NCBI GenBank assembly: GCA_016126025.1
Contig: JAEFDA010000023.1
Location: 1-40,943 of the forward strand
Direction: 5' to 3'
DNA from: Nitrososphaerota archaeon
GTDB lineage: Archaea > Thermoproteota > Nitrososphaeria > Nitrososphaerales > Nitrosopumilaceae
Length of the DNA: 40,943 bases
The position numbers were made by a program, and so were the translations under genes. The notes under the pieces are model-generated. The model worked only from the letters and a program-made list of their open reading frames with translations, ran no database searches and was not told the DNA's origin. Positions 17,100 through 24,849 of the stretch are shown one piece after another (the first letter of the stretch is position 1; the number at the start of each line of letters is the position of its first letter).

Positions 17100-18260
17100 G
17101 GCCAGCTGCTGCTCCCAGTCCAGGGAGCGGCGCGCCCGGCTCATAGCCATGTCCCATTTTATGGCCTTGTCCCGTATCTTTACCAGATCGGCGGCGTGCG
17201 CCGCTATGCGGTACGCTATGAGCCCGTCCTTCACCTCGGCGGCGTCGGGCAGGGCCAAGTGCTCGGAGGGCGTCAGATAGCAGAGCAGGTCCACTCCCTC
17301 GGCGGCGGAGACGGCCGCGCCGATGGCGCTGGCTATGTGATCGTGCCCCGAGGCCACGTCGGTAACCAGCGGCCCCAACACATAGTATGGGACGTCCCCT
17401 ATCATGGACTTGGCCAGGCGGACGTTGGCGGCCACCTCGTTGAGTGGGACGTGGCCGGGCCCCTCCACCATCACCTGTATGCCGTTCTGGTGGGCGCGCC
17501 GCGTCAGTTTTGCGACGTTGATCATCTCCTGCACCTGCAGCGTGTCGTGCGAGTCCAGAATGGAGCCGGGCCGCAGCGCGTCGCCCAGACTGAATGTAAT
17601 ATCGTACTTGGCGGCCACCTCCATCATATAGTCATAGTGGGAGTAGTATGGGTTCTCCTTGTCGTGGTGCAGCATCCAGGCAGCCGTTATGGTCCCTCCC
17701 TTGCTGACAACCCCCGCATGCCGCTTGGTGTCCATTATCTGCCGGGCGATATCCTTGGTTATGCCGCAGTGTACGGTGGTGTAGTCTACGCCGTCCTTAG
17801 CGTTGTTCTCAAAGGCGTTCAGAAAGTCGTCCTCGGTCAGGGCCATGGGGCTGCGGTACTTTTTGATGGCGTAGTTGTAGGCCTCGTATATGGGAACCGT
17901 CCCGAACGTGATGGGCGCCTCGGCCAGCAGCGTGCGGCGTATGTGCCCCACGTCCCCCCCGTCGCTCAGGTCCATGATGGTGTCTGCGTGGTACTTGACG
18001 GCGGTGTGTGCCTTGAGGATCTCCTCGTCCAGATCCTCGTGGAGGGTGGAGGTGCCTATGTTGACGTTCACCTTGGTCTTGAGGCCGCGGCCTATCCCCA
18101 CGTTGTGGATGGTCTGGGGGCGCGCGTTGTTGGACGGGATTATGATGGACCCGGAGGCCATGCGCCGGGCCAGCCATTCCATCTCGACGTCCTCGTCCCG
18201 GGCCACCTGTCTCATCTGCTCGGTGATGCGGCCGGCGCGGGCCTCGGTCATCTGGGTCAT
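16950..18260 (-). CDS. thiC: Phosphomethylpyrimidine synthase ThiC
   Basis: A radical-SAM enzyme converting aminoimidazole ribotide to hydroxymethylpyrimidine phosphate for thiamine. Signatures are KVNVNIGTST, DLSDGGDVGHIRR, FGTVPIYEA, GVDYTTVHCGI, SKGGTITAAWM, DALRPGSI, MVEGPGHVPLNE, YVLGPLVTDVASGHDH and CYLTPSEHL, and the C-terminal iron-sulfur motif CTMCGGAC in the archaeal-type spacing. The frame opens at 18356, but the ATG at 18260 lies 27 nt after a TATA box and gives a normal length (436 aa). The 3' end overlaps the convergent Nudix frame by 150 nt. Confidence 0.95.
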   Translation of the reverse strand: MTQMTEARAGRITEQMRQVARDEDVEMEWLARRMASGSIIIPSNNARPQTIHNVGIGRGLKTKVNVNIGTSTLHEDLDEEILKAHTAVKYHADTIMDLSDGGDVGHIRRTLLAEAPITFGTVPIYEAYNYAIKKYRSPMALTEDDFLNAFENNAKDGVDYTTVHCGITKDIARQIMDTKRHAGVVSKGGTITAAWMLHHDKENPYYSHYDYMMEVAAKYDITFSLGDALRPGSILDSHDTLQVQEMINVAKLTRRAHQNGIQVMVEGPGHVPLNEVAANVRLAKSMIGDVPYYVLGPLVTDVASGHDHIASAIGAAVSAAEGVDLLCYLTPSEHLALPDAAEVKDGLIAYRIAAHAADLVKIRDKAIKWDMAMSRARRSLDWEQQLALSIDPEKAARIHSRTGQHPGNNVPCTMCGGACVYVMLPGQRAYSAEQTE

Positions 18261-18284
18261 GCGGTATGGTATGGGGCCGCCTGA

Positions 18285-18290
18285 TTTAAA
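18285..18290 (-). promoter_or_regulatory. TATA box of thiC
   Basis: TTTAAA centred about 27 nt before the ATG at 18260. No thiamine-pyrophosphate riboswitch was recognised, and a leaderless start would leave no room for one. Confidence 0.55.
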
Positions 18291-19079
18291 CAGTGTGTGG
18301 GGCGGGCGTGTGTTTTTTAGCGTGTGCCGGGCCGCCGCATACACACATGTCAACAACCTTTAAGGTCGGCCAGAGCCGCACCATGCCGTACACTTGGTCA
18401 TTACCATAGTTGATCAGTTTGTGAATTCATACTGTACGGTACATAGACGAGAAGCCTGAATTGGTGCCGAGACCACCTGCCAAGACGCCGCAATTGTTTG
18501 ACATGTCCAGAACAGTCAGAACGCCAACGTCGACAAGACCATGCAGACATTACGGGGTGGAATGTGGGCTCATGCAATCGACGTTTTGCCAAAGGTTCCA
18601 AGTCTGCAGCTTTACTTGTAGTGTTCTTTGGCCAAGGCCCCGAATATAGATCCGTTATTGCGATGTGTGAACAGACCGCCACAAAATACCCGCAGGATAC
18701 CCCCTCGGCGGTTCTGTAGGTATGCCGAGCATCCTATACAGCGTGGTCCATCCCATAATATTTAGTATTGTTTTGCGCTTGGCAGGCGGGAGGGATCCTC
18801 ATTCTGTATGCTTTGTAAAATTTCTAGACGGTGTTGTGGAATTTGCCAAACCGCGGACACGGAATTCGTATCATAGAGTAGATATGCATGCCAGAGCGCC
18901 CCTGCTGTGTTTTTTGGCCACTTATCAAATTGCAGACCGTGTGGGAACGGTGGATCTGCAGATGAGTTTTTGCGTTTTTGTGCAGCTCGCCAGCTTTGGC
19001 CGTGCGCGCCGTGTAGGATTGGAGCATGCGCGCAGTTTTTGATAAAAATATCGGATCCCAACTTCTCCTACCATTCATT
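18291..19079. other. Gene-poor, relatively AT-rich stretch (about 0.8 kb)
   Basis: Only short frames on both strands, none with a recognisable domain or a TATA-start pair. The palindrome ACCTTTAAGGT sits at 18356-18366. Base composition is visibly less GC-rich than the flanking genes, which suggests decayed or acquired sequence. Confidence 0.4.
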
Positions 19080-19390
19080 TTACACACTCACCGTATGGGC
19101 AGCATAAATCCCGGGCATCTTTTTCAGGCTGCCTAATTCTTCCCGCGTCGTAGCGGCCATGATACGGTTATGTAGGTGTCGATCAATATTATTTTTGATT
19201 TGGCAAATTCGCCTTGATTTTTCAATCGCGGTACGGCCGAAACGCAGCAACCGCAACGTCGGCCGCAAACCGCTTCCCCGACTCCCACCGTCGGATACGG
19301 GCAGCCCTCCTACCCAGCATCAGGTCTTCGTCTGTTACAGGTACTCCATTTAGCGCTACGCACCAAGGCACCGATCCCGCATTTCGAACA
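19080..19390 (-). pseudogene. Possible frameshifted gene remnant
   Basis: Two overlapping minus-strand frames have protein-like composition. One reads VALNGVPVTDEDLMLGRR...KRFAADVAVAAF and stops at 19222. The other, in a different frame from 19268, reads TAIEKSRRICQIKNNIDRHL...EELGSLKKMPGIYAAHTV and stops at 19080. A single shift near 19230-19260 would join them. No family is recognised. A TATAAAA on the minus strand at about 19402-19408 overlaps the divergent gene's promoter. Confidence 0.3.
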
Positions 19391-19400
19391 CGGGATCCCG

Positions 19401-19408
19401 TTTTATAG
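19401..19408 (+). promoter_or_regulatory. TATA box of the second VTT gene
   Basis: TTTTATAG centred about 26 nt before the GTG at 19430, supporting a leaderless GTG start. Confidence 0.55.
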
Positions 19409-19429
19409 AGGCGCAGCGGGTCCATACAC

Positions 19430-20062
19430 GTGGAATCGATTCTGTTTCCATTCGATCCCGGCCTGGGATATCTGGGACTGGGACTGCTGAGCTTCTTCGG
19501 CTCTCTGGTGCCGTTCATCCCCGTGCCCTCCTTTATACTGCTGGCGACCATGTCGGTGGGCGACACCTTCAACCTGCACGTGTTGGCCCTGCTCTCGGCG
19601 GTTACGGCGACTGCGGCCAAGCAGATAATATTCTATGCCAGCTACGGCGGGCGGCGCATCATAGGCGACAAGACCCGCCGCCGGATGCTGCCCTTCCAGC
19701 GGCTGGTGAAGCGGTACGGCGCCGCCGCTGCCTTTGTCGCGGCAGCCACCCCCATCCCCGACGACCTGGTGTACGTTCCTCTGGGCCTGGCAAAGTACAA
19801 CCCCCTCAGGTTCTTCGTAGCCACCCTCTCCGGCAAGATAGTCCTGCACTATATCATCGTGGCAGTATCGCACTACCTGGGGCTTTCGCTATTGGAGCCC
19901 GCCCTGGAGAATGTGGAGGACCTGGGCGACATATACGTGGGGGTCATAATATTTGGCGTGGCCATGGCCGTCGTGGTGGTGCTCCTGCTCCGGCTTGACT
20001 GGGAGCGCATACTGGGACGGGTGGCCCCCTGGACCCTGAAAGACGACGACCCTAAAAAGTAA
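19430..20062 (+). CDS. VTT/SNARE-associated-domain (DedA-like) membrane protein, second copy
   Basis: A 210-residue membrane protein with the same architecture as 4773-5393: an N-terminal hydrophobic region with SLVPFIPVPSFILLAT, a central basic segment (RRRMLPFQRLVKRYGAAAAFVAAATPIPDDLVYVPLGL) matching the R-x-G-x-x-x-x-x-x-x-x-x-P-I-P-D pattern of VTT proteins, then TM helices and a charged C-terminus (LKDDDPKK). The GTG start at 19430 is chosen from promoter spacing. It converges on the mpg gene with an 11-nt overlap. A phospholipid-handling role is inferred from the family. Confidence 0.72.
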   Translation: MESILFPFDPGLGYLGLGLLSFFGSLVPFIPVPSFILLATMSVGDTFNLHVLALLSAVTATAAKQIIFYASYGGRRIIGDKTRRRMLPFQRLVKRYGAAAAFVAAATPIPDDLVYVPLGLAKYNPLRFFVATLSGKIVLHYIIVAVSHYLGLSLLEPALENVEDLGDIYVGVIIFGVAMAVVVVLLLRLDWERILGRVAPWTLKDDDPKK

Positions 20063-20603
20063 AGTTCCAGGGCCGGGCATCCCTCACACCCACCCGGGGA
20101 GACGCCCGTATGGAGCCTGCGGCCATACCGGGGGAGTCCTCGATGTGTATTCCCCCGTATGTGGTCAGATCCTCGCCATACTGCTCCCGGGTTATGCACA
20201 TGGCCTGGGCTAGCTTGGCCGGCCCGTCGGATATGTTGCTGTCCCGGCCGCGGTTCCGCACCATCATATCGATGCCCTCGTCCGGAACCATGCCCCGTAT
20301 GAGCACCGCGCCGGCGGCCACATCGGGGGGTCTGGCCACCACGTTGAAGCAGTGGTGCATCCCGTACGTAAAGTAGACGTACGCCCGGCCGGCCTGGCCG
20401 AACATTGCCGCGTTCCGCCCCGTCCTGCGGCGATGGGCGTGGCTGGCCGGATCATCCGCATGCCCGTACGCCTCCGTCTCCGATATCACACCGGAGAGAA
20501 CCGCGCCGTCCAGGACCCTGACCAGCCGCTTGCCGAGTAGTTCCCGGGCCACCGTGACGGTGTCCCTGAAGTAGAACTCCCTAGGGAGTATACTCTGGCG
20601 CAT
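20052..20603 (-). CDS. mpg: 3-methyladenine (alkyladenine) DNA glycosylase, Mpg/AAG family
   Basis: A 183-residue AAG-fold glycosylase removing alkylated purines. Visible are the N-terminal REFYFRDTVTVARELLGKRLV, the catalytic Glu in ISETEAYGHADDPASHA, RNAAMFGQAGRAYVYFTYGMHHCFNVV, DGPAKLAQAM and the C-terminal RVGVRDARPWNF. The AAG fold is better known from eukaryotes and bacteria than from archaea. It starts inside the 3' end of the uracil-DNA glycosylase gene (23-nt overlap), so the two base-excision enzymes are translationally coupled. Confidence 0.9.
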   Translation of the reverse strand: MRQSILPREFYFRDTVTVARELLGKRLVRVLDGAVLSGVISETEAYGHADDPASHAHRRRTGRNAAMFGQAGRAYVYFTYGMHHCFNVVARPPDVAAGAVLIRGMVPDEGIDMMVRNRGRDSNISDGPAKLAQAMCITREQYGEDLTTYGGIHIEDSPGMAAGSIRASPRVGVRDARPWNFTF

Positions 20604-21165
20604 CCACCATCTCCCCGGCCCTTATGCGCTCCACCACCCCAAAGAGCCTCCTGATGTCGCCCTCCAGCACCCCGGCCAGCGAGGGGTTGTATATGACCGC
20701 CGCCGGGTGCACCGTGGGATAGTACAGCATGCCGTCCCGCCGCACCATGCTGCCGCGCCTCTCGGTTATTCCCGCCCCGCCCAGCAGGGAGCCGAACGCC
20801 GTGTTCCCCATCACGCACACCACCAAGGGGCGCAGGATGCGGATCTCCGCCTCCAGGTGCGCCCTGCAGGCGTCCCTCTCAGACTGCCGCGGAACGCGGT
20901 TGTTCGGCGGCCGGCACTTTACCGTGTTGGTGATGTAGACGTCATCCCGGGAGACGCCGGCGGCCCGCAGCGCCTCGGTGAGTATGCGGCCCGCCTGTCC
21001 CACGAAGGGCCGGCCCCTCAGGTCCTCGCTGCGTCCGGGGGCCTCACCCACGAACACGACCCCCGAACTCCCGGCTCCCAAGCCGGGCACGGCGTTTGTC
21101 CTCGTCTCGCACAGCGCGCATCGCGTGCAGGAGCGGACGGCCTCGGCGGCATCCTCCAGAGACAT
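20581..21165 (-). CDS. udg: Family 4 uracil-DNA glycosylase (Fe-S)
   Basis: A 194-residue uracil-DNA glycosylase of the thermostable, iron-sulfur class. Motif A is VFVGEAPGRSEDLRGRPFVGQAG, TNTVKCRPPNNR carries the third cluster Cys, RDACRAHLE the fourth, with the first two in SCTRCALC; motif B is HPAAVIYNPS. It excises uracil from DNA after cytosine deamination. The frame opens at 21180, but the ATG at 21165 is about 25 nt after a TATA box. Forms an operon with mpg. Confidence 0.92.
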   Translation of the reverse strand: MSLEDAAEAVRSCTRCALCETRTNAVPGLGAGSSGVVFVGEAPGRSEDLRGRPFVGQAGRILTEALRAAGVSRDDVYITNTVKCRPPNNRVPRQSERDACRAHLEAEIRILRPLVVCVMGNTAFGSLLGGAGITERRGSMVRRDGMLYYPTVHPAAVIYNPSLAGVLEGDIRRLFGVVERIRAGEMVDAPEYTP

Positions 21166-21186
21166 GTGCCCGGCGCGCACACATTC

Positions 21187-21193
21187 CTATATG
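21187..21193 (-). promoter_or_regulatory. TATA box of udg-mpg
   Basis: CATATAG on the minus strand, centred about 25 nt before the ATG at 21165. Confidence 0.5.
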
Positions 21194-21235
21194 AACCCGA
21201 GTGGCCCGGCGGGCCGGGTGCGGGAGGCGCCGCGC

Positions 21236-21376
21236 CTATTTTATCCCCGTCATAGCCGGAACGGTGTAAAAGAACTCGTCCTCAAAGCCCGTGTCGTTCC
21301 GGCCCTTGCGGCGCAGGGACGCAAAGTATCTGGTGCACTCTAAGAAGAAGGATGTGTTTCGGGTGTCCTTTTCCAT
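21236..21376 (-). CDS. Small hypothetical protein (46 aa)
   Basis: No family recognised. From the ATG at 21376 the product is charged and aromatic (TSFFLECTRYFASLRRKGRN, FEDEFFYTVPAMTGIK) and reads more like real protein than the shadow frames. It ends 43 nt before the udg TATA box and would be transcribed in the same direction as udg, upstream of it. The promoter is weak: only a CAAATAG near 21398-21404. Confidence 0.42.
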   Translation of the reverse strand: MEKDTRNTSFFLECTRYFASLRRKGRNDTGFEDEFFYTVPAMTGIK

Positions 21377-21687
21377 GTCATGGGCTGCCCCGCATCCTAT
21401 TTGGGTTGAGGGGTTGAATCTTTTTGACATACAAGTCGATCCCAAAAGATAATGGATTGGAGCATGTGATTGTGTCCGACGGACACCCGCCGACTTTCAC
21501 CGGTTTGTCTGGTATGATCCGCGCGGCTTGACACGCCATATGACAGATCATGGTCGGCATGTATGCAAAGACCGCCATACCAGCACCGCAAAAGCCCCTC
21601 TTGAGTGTCTCCTGGAATGGTTGAGCCCGGGGGCGCGTGACCGAACGCATGGAAACCATTTTAGTAGCGCACCGGGGAGCCGCCGCC

Positions 21688-23508
21688 ATGGAGAGGCCCA
21701 AGCGTATTGTGGCAGACACCAGCGTCTTGATCAACGGCCAGTTGGGCGCCCGGGCCGAGGCCGGTGAGCTGCGCAACTGCGAGGTCATAGTGCCGCAGGT
21801 GGTCATGGACGAGCTGCATTCGCTGGCGGCGCAGCACCGTCGCCAGGGCTGGGCCGGGCTGGAGGCCCTCCGGGACATATCCGGGAACGACGCCATAACA
21901 ATCACGATACACGGCAACCACGCCACCGCCGACGAGACGGCGGCCGGGGAGGGGCGCCTGGACGGAATTGTGGTGGACACGGCCAAGCGCCTGCGGGCAA
22001 CCCTCTACACCGCCGACAGGCTGCAGCAGCTGGCGGCGCAGGCCGAGGGGGTGGACGCGTCCCTGCTCCGGTCCGAGATAAAAAAGGAGGACCTCGAATT
22101 CGTCCAGTACTTTGACTCTGATACCATGAGCGTGCACCTAAAGGAGGGCATGCCCCCGGCCGCCAAGCGGGGCGGCCCCGGCTCCTTCATCATGGTCACG
22201 CTGAACGACCAGCCCCTGGAGCGACAGTATCTGGAGAGGATGGCCGACCGCATAACCGACGCCGGTCGTGGGGCTGGTGGCATGGTGGAGATAGAGAAGC
22301 CCGGCGCCGTGGTGGTGCAGTACGAGGACTACCGCATAGCGGTGACCCGGCCGCCCTTCTCCGAGTCCATAGAGATAACGGTGGTGCACCCGCTGGTCCG
22401 GATGGCCTTGGACGATTATGATATCTCCGATGAGCTGATGGAGCGCTTCTCGGAGGGGGCAGAGGGCATAGTGATAGCCGGCCCGCCGGGATCGGGCAAG
22501 TCGACGCTGGCCTCAGGGCTGGCCGACTTTTACAGCGAGCGGGGCCGGGTGGTAAAGACCTTCGAGTCGCCGCGGGACCTGCAGGTGAAGCCCGGCATAA
22601 CACAGTACACCAAGCTGGACGGGAGCTTTGAGAACTCGGCGGACATACTGTTGCTGGTGCGACCCGACTACACCATATTTGACGAGGTGCGCCGCCGGGA
22701 GGACTTTGACACCTTTGCGGACCTCCGCCTGACCGGCGTGGGGATGGTGGGGGTGGTCCACGCCAACTCCCCCATCGACGGCATACAGAGGTTTCTGGGC
22801 AAGATAGAGCTGGGCATCATCCCCAGCGTGCTGGATACGGTGGTCTTCATAAAGGACGGCGGGATAGAGAAGGTCTACGAACTGGAGCTGAAGGTGAAGG
22901 TGCCCTCCGGGATGGTCGAGGCGGACCTGACCCGGCCGGTGGTGGAGGTGCGCAACTTTGAGACAAAATCCCTGGAGTACGAGATATACACGTTCGGGCA
23001 GGAGAACGTCATAGTGCCGGTGGCCGAGGTGCCGTCCAACGGCATAGGCGGCATAGCCGGAGAGCGCATACGGGCCATGTTCCAAAAGTATGATCCCAAC
23101 GCGACCGTGGAAATACTCTCGGAGAACCGCGTCCTGGTGAAGGTGTCAAAGCACCTGATACCCAGCGTGATAGGCCGGCGCGGATCCAACATCAGCGACC
23201 TGGAGAGGAGGCTGGGCATATCAATCGACGTGGATGAGCTGGACGGCGAGGCGGCCCCGGTCGGGGAGCCGGTCCCGGTGTCCCTCTCCGAGTCCAAGAA
23301 CGCCCTGCTGCTGGATGTGGGCGAAGAGTACGCCTCGATGAACGCCGCCGTGTACGTCGGGGATGCGTTTCTGACGTCCCGGCGGGTGGGGCGCCGGGGC
23401 CAGATAAAGCTGCCCAAGCGCTCAGAGGCGGCGCGCCGCCTGTCCGAGATGGCCGTCTCCGACGAGGATGTCCGGGTCTCGATCAGAGACTCCCAAATTC
23501 CTCAATGA
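21688..23508 (+). CDS. PIN-domain/PilT-like ATPase with KH domain (PINA family)
   Basis: A 606-residue protein with three parts. Residues 5-130 are a PIN nuclease domain (IVADTSVLING with the first catalytic Asp, VVMDELHSLA, LDGIVVDTAK, LYTADR). Around residue 265 begins a secretion-type RecA-like ATPase (Walker A GPPGSGKST; FDEVRRREDFDTFADLRLTG; GVVHANSPIDGIQRFLGKIELG). A KH-like RNA/DNA-binding domain lies near 475-515 (VSKHLIPSVIGRRGSNISDLE). The Sulfolobus homolog PINA is a hexameric ATPase reported to work with the Holliday-junction proteins Hjc and Hjm. The ATG at 21688 is chosen over upstream frame because IVADTS should lie near the N-terminus and an ATTTTAG element lies about 28 nt upstream. 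Overlaps the dtxR-family gene convergently by 26 nt. Confidence 0.88.
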   Translation: MERPKRIVADTSVLINGQLGARAEAGELRNCEVIVPQVVMDELHSLAAQHRRQGWAGLEALRDISGNDAITITIHGNHATADETAAGEGRLDGIVVDTAKRLRATLYTADRLQQLAAQAEGVDASLLRSEIKKEDLEFVQYFDSDTMSVHLKEGMPPAAKRGGPGSFIMVTLNDQPLERQYLERMADRITDAGRGAGGMVEIEKPGAVVVQYEDYRIAVTRPPFSESIEITVVHPLVRMALDDYDISDELMERFSEGAEGIVIAGPPGSGKSTLASGLADFYSERGRVVKTFESPRDLQVKPGITQYTKLDGSFENSADILLLVRPDYTIFDEVRRREDFDTFADLRLTGVGMVGVVHANSPIDGIQRFLGKIELGIIPSVLDTVVFIKDGGIEKVYELELKVKVPSGMVEADLTRPVVEVRNFETKSLEYEIYTFGQENVIVPVAEVPSNGIGGIAGERIRAMFQKYDPNATVEILSENRVLVKVSKHLIPSVIGRRGSNISDLERRLGISIDVDELDGEAAPVGEPVPVSLSESKNALLLDVGEEYASMNAAVYVGDAFLTSRRVGRRGQIKLPKRSEAARRLSEMAVSDEDVRVSIRDSQIPQ

Positions 23509-23941
23509 TCTTGGGATTGGACCTCAGATAGGTGACGAACTTTCGCAGCTGCGAGACCGTCTCGGGGTTCAGGTGGTGCTCCACCCCCTCGGCGTCCCGG
23601 TGTGCAGCCTCCCCCGTTATGCCCAGCATCCCGAAGAACTCCAGCAGAGTGCCGTGCCTCTGGCGGATGGACTCGGCGATCTCGCTGCCCTTTGCGGTCA
23701 GCTTTATGCCGTGGTACCTCTCATAGTCCAGAAAACCCCCCTCGTCCAGCCGCCGGAGCATCTTGGTGACGCTGGGGGCGCTCACGCTCATGTACCGGGA
23801 TATGTCCAATGTGGTGGCGTACCCTTTAAGCTCCACCAGCTCGGCTATGACCTCCAGATAGTCCTCCATGGTGCTGGAGAGGAGCCTTCCGGTGCCGTGG
23901 GCAGCACGTATGGACTCCAGCCTGCTTCCATCATTGGACAT
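23483..23941 (-). CDS. DtxR/MntR-family metal-dependent transcriptional regulator
   Basis: A 152-residue repressor-type regulator that binds DNA when loaded with Fe2+ or Mn2+. The N-terminal winged helix is MEDYLEVIAELVELKGYATTLDISRYMSVSAPSVTKMLRRLDEGGFLDYE, with the first metal ligands in EDYLEVI. Others lie in RHGTLLEFF and DAEGVEHHL, matching the MntR/DtxR ligand set of Asp/Glu, His and Glu-x-x-Glu-His. There is no SH3-like C-terminal domain, so it is MntR-like in length. Promoter and possible operator lie in the 78-nt divergent region shared with the DUF192 gene. Confidence 0.9.
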   Translation of the reverse strand: MSNDGSRLESIRAAHGTGRLLSSTMEDYLEVIAELVELKGYATTLDISRYMSVSAPSVTKMLRRLDEGGFLDYERYHGIKLTAKGSEIAESIRQRHGTLLEFFGMLGITGEAAHRDAEGVEHHLNPETVSQLRKFVTYLRSNPKIIEEFGSL

Positions 23942-23947
23942 TAAGTA

Positions 23948-23962
23948 TAGAGGCGCACCTAG
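23948..23962. promoter_or_regulatory. Candidate metalloregulator operator
   Basis: TAGAGGCGCACCTAG has AGG and CCT half sites around a 4-nt core, similar in layout to the AGG-N-CCT palindromes of DtxR-type sites. It lies between the TATA box and start codon of the regulator gene, a position suited to autorepression. Assignment is inferential. Confidence 0.35.
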
Positions 23963-23963
23963 C

Positions 23964-23998
23964 TAATTAAACGGCGCCCGGCACCGGGGTTTTTAAAA
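23964..23998. promoter_or_regulatory. Divergent TATA boxes for the DtxR-family and DUF192 genes
   Basis: TAATTAAA at 23964-23971 lies about 26 nt before the minus-strand ATG at 23941. TTTTAAAA at 23991-23998 lies about 26 nt before the plus-strand ATG at 24020. Both genes appear leaderless. Confidence 0.55.
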
Positions 23999-24019
23999 CC
24001 GGCCCGCCCATATAGTACG

Positions 24020-24511
24020 ATGGCCACCCGCATGCAGATCCTGATACCGGTGGCCGCCGCTGCCGTAATAGTCGGGGTGGCGGGCATGCTCTCCATACCC
24101 GCCGACACCAAGATGGACTTTGCCGAGTTTCCCCAAGGGACTATCCGGGTGGACGATACGATACTGCAGGTGCAGATAGCCGACACGCAGCCCCGCCGCG
24201 TGCTGGGCCTGATGCACCAGAACGAGCTGCCCTACGACCAAGGAATGATCTTCATATTCGACTCGGTGGGACAGTACAGCATGTGGATGCGCAACGTGCA
24301 GTTCCCTCTGGACATGATATGGTTCGACGAGGACGGTGTCGCCGTCCACATAGAGAGGGACGTGCCCCCGTGCCTTACGGCTGTGGAGGCCATGACCTGC
24401 CCGTCCATAGACCCGGAGGTGGATGCCCTGTATATACTGGAGGTGACCGCCGGATTCGTGGGGATGCACGATATACAGGTGGGGTCCCAGCTGCACCTCA
24501 TATCGGTGTGA
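24020..24511 (+). CDS. DUF192 family, membrane-anchored extracytoplasmic protein
   Basis: A 163-residue DUF192 protein, a small beta-barrel family of unknown function often exported. Residues 6-26 are a hydrophobic signal anchor. The conserved core runs from VQIADTQPRRVLGLMHQNELPYDQGMIFIF through MWMRNVQFPLDMIWFDEDG to the final LEVTAGFV. Two Cys (VPPCLTAVEAMTCPS) fall where some members carry a C-x-Y loop. It diverges from the metal regulator, so control by metal is possible but unproven. Confidence 0.82.
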   Translation: MATRMQILIPVAAAAVIVGVAGMLSIPADTKMDFAEFPQGTIRVDDTILQVQIADTQPRRVLGLMHQNELPYDQGMIFIFDSVGQYSMWMRNVQFPLDMIWFDEDGVAVHIERDVPPCLTAVEAMTCPSIDPEVDALYILEVTAGFVGMHDIQVGSQLHLISV

Positions 24512-24849
24512 GAGCGCCAGCAGGTGCGCATCTAGCTTCGTCTTCTCGGCTGTTACGGTGTAGGCGTGCGTAGATCCTCCACATCCAAGGCAGACATCAT
24601 ACAATGCCATTCCAGGACGTTTGGTCCGTACAATCAATACCGCTTGGTCACCCAGAGTTTCCAAAACGTGTATCCGCAGAACCCGACGTGGTCGGCGGCG
24701 CGGCCAAACCGGGGCGCCGAATGTTGCCATAGTATGACGGCTGATCCGGCATCTCCACGGCTTTGACCGGTTCCGTGACTCCAAAAAATATCGAATCCTG
24801 CCAAGTGCACGCCCAAAGGATTTATCCCGATTGTGGGAGCGTTTGTGGC
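24512..24849. other. Gap of about 340 nt without a supported gene
   Basis: A minus-strand frame looks protein-like over 24540-24640 (MALYDVCLGCGG, TVTAEKTKLDAHLLALS) but continues as an obvious antisense shadow of the DUF192 gene and lacks a good start. A TTTATC at 24821-24826 lies about 27 nt before the next gene's ATG and is its likely TATA element. Confidence 0.4.

Noticed and set aside
18261..18300. Possible thiamine riboswitch before thiC
   Set aside because: The TATA box is 27 nt from the ATG, leaving no leader RNA.
18722..19061. Overlapping plus and minus frames of about 100 codons in the AT-richer gap
   Set aside because: Neither has a domain, a promoter at proper spacing or codon use like neighbours.
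19368..19400. tRNA-like arm (GATCCCG...TTCGAAC...CGGGATC) in front of the second VTT gene
   Set aside because: Only a 7-bp palindrome with a TTCGA loop; no matching acceptor, D or anticodon arms in either orientation.
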